Positions 53,931-57,640 of a stretch of 57,640 nucleotides of DNA are shown one piece after another. The notes below the pieces were generated by a model that had not been told where the DNA came from, ran no database searches, and was given only the letters and a program-made list of their open reading frames with translations. Every line of letters starts with the position of its first letter. Positions within the stretch are counted from its first letter, which is position 1. The DNA lies in assembly GCA_030267065.1 (NCBI GenBank), contig JAJDJF010000005.1:1-57640 (forward strand), read 5' to 3'. The DNA is from Desulfovibrio sp. OttesenSCG-928-C06 (GTDB taxonomy: Bacteria; Desulfobacterota; Desulfovibrionia; Desulfovibrionales; Desulfovibrionaceae). The position numbers and the translations under genes were made by a program.

Positions 53931-54025
53931 ACCAACCAACCAACCAACCAACCAACCAACCAACCAACCTACCTACCTACATACATACCTGCCTGCCTGC
54001 ATGTCTGCCTACCTGCATACATACA
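53931..54025 (+). repeat. Mosaic tetranucleotide repeat array
   Basis: Almost ten perfect ACCA units run from 53931 to 53969. Then about 14 further units keep the four-base period but change sequence (CTAC, ATAC, CTGC and mixtures) to about 54025. Noncoding, between two facing terminators. Confidence 0.9.
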
Positions 54026-54066
54026 GGTCGGTCTGGAGTGCCCCCGCACAGTCAGGCTCCAGTCAT

Positions 54067-54100
54067 AAAAAAGGAGGCCAAACAATCGTCTGGCCTCCTT
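54067..54100 (-). terminator. Terminator of the DUF1538/P-II operon
   Basis: A perfect 10-bp stem AAGGAGGCCA/TGGCCTCCTT. On the minus strand a T-run follows. Confidence 0.9.
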
Positions 54101-54293
54101 ATGTAGTTGCGTGGTGCCATCACCGCCGCCATTCAATCATCCGGCAGCAATGCGGTCCCGGCACATCATACCGGTAAAGACACGGGGGCTTTGCACTCCG
54201 GCAAAGCAAAAAAACTCCACCAGCGCCCGCAGACAGTGTAAAATCGCCTGCTGCGTCGCGTCCGGCCCTGTCGCGTCCGGCCCAGCAGTCTGG

Positions 54294-54980
54294 CTACTTG
54301 CCCAAAGTGACAAATTCTTCAACGTTCATGGTGTAAACAATACCGCCGCCCGGCTCGCAAAGCTCAGGAATAGTATTGATGGCGTCCATAATTTTGGAGT
54401 ACCCGGAGCGCTCGGCCACAATCATGAGAATTTCCTTTTCCGGCACCAGCGTAATGCTGAAAAACTTAACGTCTTCCTGCGTGCCGGTTCCGCGCGCGGT
54501 AAGAATGGTGCCGCCGGTAGCTCCGGCTTTACGGGCCGCCGCCATTACATCGTTGGCATGCCCGGTATTGACTATGACGGTTATCAGGATGTGGCCGGAT
54601 TCCATTTTATCGCTCCTGCAGTCAGAATTGGCTTCATTGGTTTGTTCGTTTTTTTGACCGGCGGCCATGCGCACGCGCATGCCTTCAAGGTTAAGCACCA
54701 CGGCGATTCCGCCAAGTTTTTTGCGCTCGGTCTGGGCCGCTTTTTTCATGGCGGCAATCACATCATCAGCCTCGCGGCCCATCAGGGTAAAAACAACGTC
54801 CTGCGAGACATCATCAAGGGCCAGCGCCTGCATCAGCCAGTTACCGGCAAAGGAACGCCCGTGCGATACAGTGCCGCCACGCGCCCCGGCCGCCTTGGTG
54901 ATATCAACGTAATGATCGCCGTTATGCCTGCCGACAATTCCAATCATCAGCTTGCCGGGCAGGTATGTGAAATCTAGCAT
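54294..54980 (-). CDS. Tandem P-II-like regulatory protein
   Basis: 228 residues holding two P-II-like ferredoxin folds, about 8-105 and 128-228. Each starts with a beta strand of the MIGIVGRHN / ILITVIVNTG kind and has a GATGGTILTARG-type loop: AGARGGTVSHGRS in the first, AGATGGTILTARG in the second. Ordinary P-II proteins have one fold and form trimers; here one chain carries two. The ATG overlaps the end of the DUF1538 gene by seven bases, so the protein almost certainly regulates that membrane protein, perhaps by binding a nucleotide. The uridylylated Tyr of GlnB is not seen. Second gene of the operon, followed by a terminator. Confidence 0.85.
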   Translation of the reverse strand: MLDFTYLPGKLMIGIVGRHNGDHYVDITKAAGARGGTVSHGRSFAGNWLMQALALDDVSQDVVFTLMGREADDVIAAMKKAAQTERKKLGGIAVVLNLEGMRVRMAAGQKNEQTNEANSDCRSDKMESGHILITVIVNTGHANDVMAAARKAGATGGTILTARGTGTQEDVKFFSITLVPEKEILMIVAERSGYSKIMDAINTIPELCEPGGGIVYTMNVEEFVTLGK

Positions 54981-56476
54981 GCTCCCCCCTTGGCTTTTTC
55001 ACGCTTCATTTGCTGTTTTTCCTTATATTTGAATATCAAACCGAGCAGTTGAATCGTAATCAGCGGAGCCATGGCAATCATGGCCACCATGCCGAAAGCA
55101 TCGGTTATGGGATTACCGCCAAGCGCCACCGAAGCTCCGAGCGTCAGCGACAGCACAAAGGTTGTGGACATGGGGCCAGAGGCCACACCGCCGGAGTCAA
55201 AGGCAATGGCGGTAAAAAGCGGCGGGCAGACCCGGGTAAGCCCCAGAGCCAGCAGATAGCCCGGAATAAGCGTCCACCAGATGCTCACGCCGCTGACAAC
55301 CCTGAACATACCCAGCCCTACGGCAAGCGCGATGCTTATACACAGGGCCGCGAGCATGATCGAGCGCTTGATGTAGCCGCCGGAAACTTCTTCAACCTGC
55401 TGGGTCAGCACCCATACCGCAGGTTCGGCGCAAACAACCACCGCACCGAATACCAGCCCGATGGGGATAAAAATCGCCCCACTGGGGCTGAACGCGCCAA
55501 GGGCAAGGCCCAGCGACTGCCCGGCCTGCGTAAAGCCGCCGTTAACGCCGAGCATGAAGATAATAAGCCCGATCAGCGCGTAGAACATCCCGATCAGGAT
55601 ACGGCGCACCTGACTGGCGCTCAGTTTTAGCAAAATGGCCTGAAACACAAAAAACATCAGCAACAGCGGCAGCAGGGCCAGAAAAATCTCATAGGAGACA
55701 TGCGGTAAAAGCCGTAAAAATTCGCCAAAGACCGAACTGCTTACCTCAGCAGCCTCGGCGCTCCCGCCACCGCCGCCAAGCTCGCCGATAAAAAGCCCCA
55801 TGCAGGCAACTGCCGCAATCGGGCCGATGGAGGCCAGACCAACCATGCCAAAGCTGCTGTCGTCATTGCCGCCTTTCTTTTTGGACGCGCCCGCCACACC
55901 GATGCCGAGAGCCATGATGAACGGCACGGTAACCGGGCCGGTGGTGGCCCCGCCGGAATCAAAGGCAACGCCCACAAAACCGGGGTCCACAAAGTAGCAG
56001 ATAGCAAACACGACAGCGTAAAAAAACGTCAGCAACAGGCGTAGCGAAAGCTGAAAAATAACCCTGCACATGGCTATGACGAGAAAAATACCAACGCCAC
56101 CGGCAATCATCAGTAACAAGGCCGTTTTGTTGATTGACCCGGCCACGTTACTGACCTGATTGACCAGCACCTGCACGTCCGGTTCGGCAATTGTAATGGC
56201 AAAACCAATAGCAAAGGCGGCGCTCAGCATAAGTGGCAGGCTGCGTTGCCTTGTAAGCGCCGAGCCGACCTTTTGCCCAAAGGCCACCATGCCTATATCC
56301 GCACCAATCAAAAAGATAGCCAGCCCAAGTATCAAAAACGCGCCGCCAATCAAAAAGCGGGGCAGTTCATTCTCGCCAAGTGGGGCAATGGTGAAATGCA
56401 AAAGCACCACAAGCGCCATTACCGGCACAACCGACACGGCGGATTCTTTTATTTTTTCAATGAAATTCGATTCCAA
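54974..56476 (-). CDS. DUF1538 family membrane protein (duplicated transporter-like)
   Basis: About 500 residues with 12 or more helices in two homologous halves. Each half has the DUF1538 signature AFDSGGxxxGP (GVAFDSGGATTGPVTVPF and IAFDSGGVASGPMSTTF) and a LxEPxVxVLxxQV motif (AEPDVQVLVNQV and AEPAVWVLTQQV). The inverted-looking duplication and conserved polar loops resemble secondary carriers; substrate unknown. The start is taken as TTG 56476, because GGAG lies five bases upstream; a GTG at 56503 would add nine residues. It is coupled by overlap with a tandem P-II gene, a recurrent neighbour for this family. Confidence 0.82.
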   Translation of the reverse strand: MESNFIEKIKESAVSVVPVMALVVLLHFTIAPLGENELPRFLIGGAFLILGLAIFLIGADIGMVAFGQKVGSALTRQRSLPLMLSAAFAIGFAITIAEPDVQVLVNQVSNVAGSINKTALLLMIAGGVGIFLVIAMCRVIFQLSLRLLLTFFYAVVFAICYFVDPGFVGVAFDSGGATTGPVTVPFIMALGIGVAGASKKKGGNDDSSFGMVGLASIGPIAAVACMGLFIGELGGGGGSAEAAEVSSSVFGEFLRLLPHVSYEIFLALLPLLLMFFVFQAILLKLSASQVRRILIGMFYALIGLIIFMLGVNGGFTQAGQSLGLALGAFSPSGAIFIPIGLVFGAVVVCAEPAVWVLTQQVEEVSGGYIKRSIMLAALCISIALAVGLGMFRVVSGVSIWWTLIPGYLLALGLTRVCPPLFTAIAFDSGGVASGPMSTTFVLSLTLGASVALGGNPITDAFGMVAMIAMAPLITIQLLGLIFKYKEKQQMKREKAKGGAC

Positions 56477-56816
56477 AACAACTCCAGGGTACCGGGTGGA
56501 CACATATTCATCTTAACCGTCAATTTTCTATATTTATATGAATGCCCGGCAAACACAACCCCCCGGTGCCTATACAGGACAGCCGTACGAGCTGATCGCC
56601 TTGCCGCAAGCCGACATCACCGGGCAAACCAGAGTAAAAAATTCGCAGCCAGAACAGCAGGCCGTATTGTTGCAGATATCCGGATAGAAATCCGGGCGGG
56701 AGCTGAACTGAAAAATCCGGCCGGGGGCTTGCCATTAGATTCGTCATGCTTAGATTAAGATATAAAAGCAACGCATGAGGCACGGGCGCATAAGGCCCGT
56801 ATTAATGAGGAGTTCT
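56477..56816. other. Intergenic region between divergent DUF1538 and htpX
   Basis: It should hold both promoters. A small ACGGGC/GCCCGT hairpin lies at about 56782-56800, in the htpX leader. No gene recognised. Confidence 0.4.
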
Positions 56817-57640
56817 ATGACCAGCCAGTTTAAAACAGTTCTGCTGCTGGGCCTGCTAAGCGGTCTGGTAATACTTATAGGCGGGGCAATGGGCGGACAG
56901 AGCGGCCTTGTCATCGCGCTTATTTTCGCTCTGGTAATGAACGTGGGCAGCTATTGGTTCTCCGACAAAATAGTACTCACCATGTACAAGGCGCGTGAGC
57001 TTTCCCCTGCGGACGCACCGCTGATTCATAAAATGGTCGATGAACTGGCAGCCAATGCCGGTATCCCCAAGCCCAGAATTTACGTTGTGCCGGAAGAAGC
57101 GCCCAACGCCTTTGCCACCGGCAGAAACCCGCAACACGCGGTGGTGGCGGTAACACAAGGCATTATGCGCCTGCTCTCGCCCGAAGAACTGCGCGGTGTG
57201 CTGGCGCACGAAATAGCCCACATTGCCCACCGCGACATTCTCATCCAGAGCATTGCCGCAGTGCTGGCCTCGGTAATCACCTTTCTGGCGCACATGGCGC
57301 AGTTTGCGGCCATCTTCGGCGGCAGGGACAGCGAGAACCGCGGCAACCCCATTGCCATGATCGCCATGGCGATTCTGGCCCCCATAGCCGCCGCGCTGAT
57401 TCAGTTCGCCATATCCCGCTCGCGCGAGTATCTGGCTGATCAGGGCGGGGCCGAATATTCGGGCCGACCGGAAGATCTGGCCTCGGCTCTGGACAAGCTG
57501 CAAAACTACAGCAAGCGCATCCCAATGCATCAGGAATCAGAATCGACCGCGCACATGTTTATTGTGAACCCGCTCACCAGCAAGAGTCTGGCTGGCCTGT
57601 TCACAACCCACCCGCCTATCGAGGACAGAATCCGCCGCCT
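56817..57640 (+). CDS. htpX: Membrane zinc metalloprotease HtpX (cut by the window end)
   Basis: 274 residues are visible and the frame is open at the edge; family members are about 280-295 long, so little is missing. Two N-terminal membrane helices lead to the M48 peptidase domain with zinc motif HEIAH (131-135) and a third ligand Glu in SREYLAD. VPEEAPNAFATGRNP is typical of HtpX. It degrades misfolded inner-membrane proteins alongside FtsH. GAGGAG before the ATG sets the start. Confidence 0.95.
   Translation, partial: MTSQFKTVLLLGLLSGLVILIGGAMGGQSGLVIALIFALVMNVGSYWFSDKIVLTMYKARELSPADAPLIHKMVDELAANAGIPKPRIYVVPEEAPNAFATGRNPQHAVVAVTQGIMRLLSPEELRGVLAHEIAHIAHRDILIQSIAAVLASVITFLAHMAQFAAIFGGRDSENRGNPIAMIAMAILAPIAAALIQFAISRSREYLADQGGAEYSGRPEDLASALDKLQNYSKRIPMHQESESTAHMFIVNPLTSKSLAGLFTTHPPIEDRIRR

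Larger units (their letters stand above)
53759..54293. other. Intergenic region between convergent genes with repeat array
   Basis: It holds two terminators and the tetranucleotide array, listed separately. 54101-54293 shows nothing further apart from a repeated TCGCGTCCGGCCC near 54255-54285. Confidence 0.5.

Noticed and set aside
53931..54025. CRISPR array
   Set aside because: The unit is four bases with no spacers; it is a simple-sequence array.

Overview
The window looks like a chromosomal segment of a sulfate-reducing Desulfovibrionaceae bacterium (Desulfovibrio-like, moderately GC-rich). The main pointer is a minus-strand operon for a periplasmic seven-haem cytochrome, a NarI-type membrane cytochrome b and a DsrK-like CCG iron-sulfur protein. 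This is the Tmc/Hmc/Ohc class of transmembrane redox complex typical of these organisms. Direct sulfhydrylation of O-acetylhomoserine (MetA with Glu111 plus MetY) and a Desulfovibrio-style double-hairpin intergenic repeat fit the same lineage. No rRNA, tRNA, CRISPR, phage or insertion sequence was recognised.

Layout. 0-10.4 kb: a GNAT-TraB fusion (minus), a U32-family RNA hydroxylase-like protein, and a DUF2339/DUF3999 membrane pair. 10.9-15.5 kb: an MFS carrier, a membrane-anchored CHAP protein, an MFS/spermidine-synthase fusion (minus) and infA. 15.9-20.3 kb: an RND efflux adaptor and pump. 20.5-25.6 kb (all minus): tpx, a short ArfA-like gene with a terminator inside its coding frame, a lipoprotein, and the redox complex operon. 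26-35 kb (plus): a TIM-barrel isomerase, a large Pro/Ala-rich secreted protein, a MEMO/AmmeMemoRadiSam B protein, a periplasmic solute sensor next to a hybrid histidine kinase, and a GT92 glycosyltransferase. 35-43.7 kb (minus): two lipoproteins, an aromatic-acid-type MFS carrier, an Eis-like acetyltransferase with a GT2 glycosyltransferase, and a guanidinium exporter (SugE/Gdx) behind a structured leader with a terminator. 44.4-47 kb: metA and metY. 47-53.8 kb: an MFS carrier, a chemoreceptor, a methyltransferase, a small membrane protein with an in-frame UGA, a CYTH protein and an XRE regulator. 54-57.6 kb: a tandem P-II protein overlapping a DUF1538 membrane protein, and htpX cut by the window end.

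The two observations most likely to be new are small genes. (1) At 52226..52477 (minus) an 83-residue membrane protein is interrupted by one in-frame TGA. That codon is followed at the expected distance by a hairpin with a GGU apical loop, which is what a bacterial SECIS looks like, so the gene is a candidate small selenoprotein. (2) At 21315..21572 (minus) a gene with a perfect Shine-Dalgarno carries a canonical intrinsic terminator about 54 codons in. It would make a nonstop mRNA encoding a basic peptide with an ArfA-like KKSYxRKxKH segment, so it is a candidate ribosome-rescue factor controlled by trans-translation failure.

The region is rich in short-period repeats. Blocks with 9- or 12-nt periodicity make up disordered linkers of several unrelated proteins and also occur between genes. 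A mosaic tetranucleotide array lies at 53931-54025 and a 14-bp tandem array at 12140-12209.
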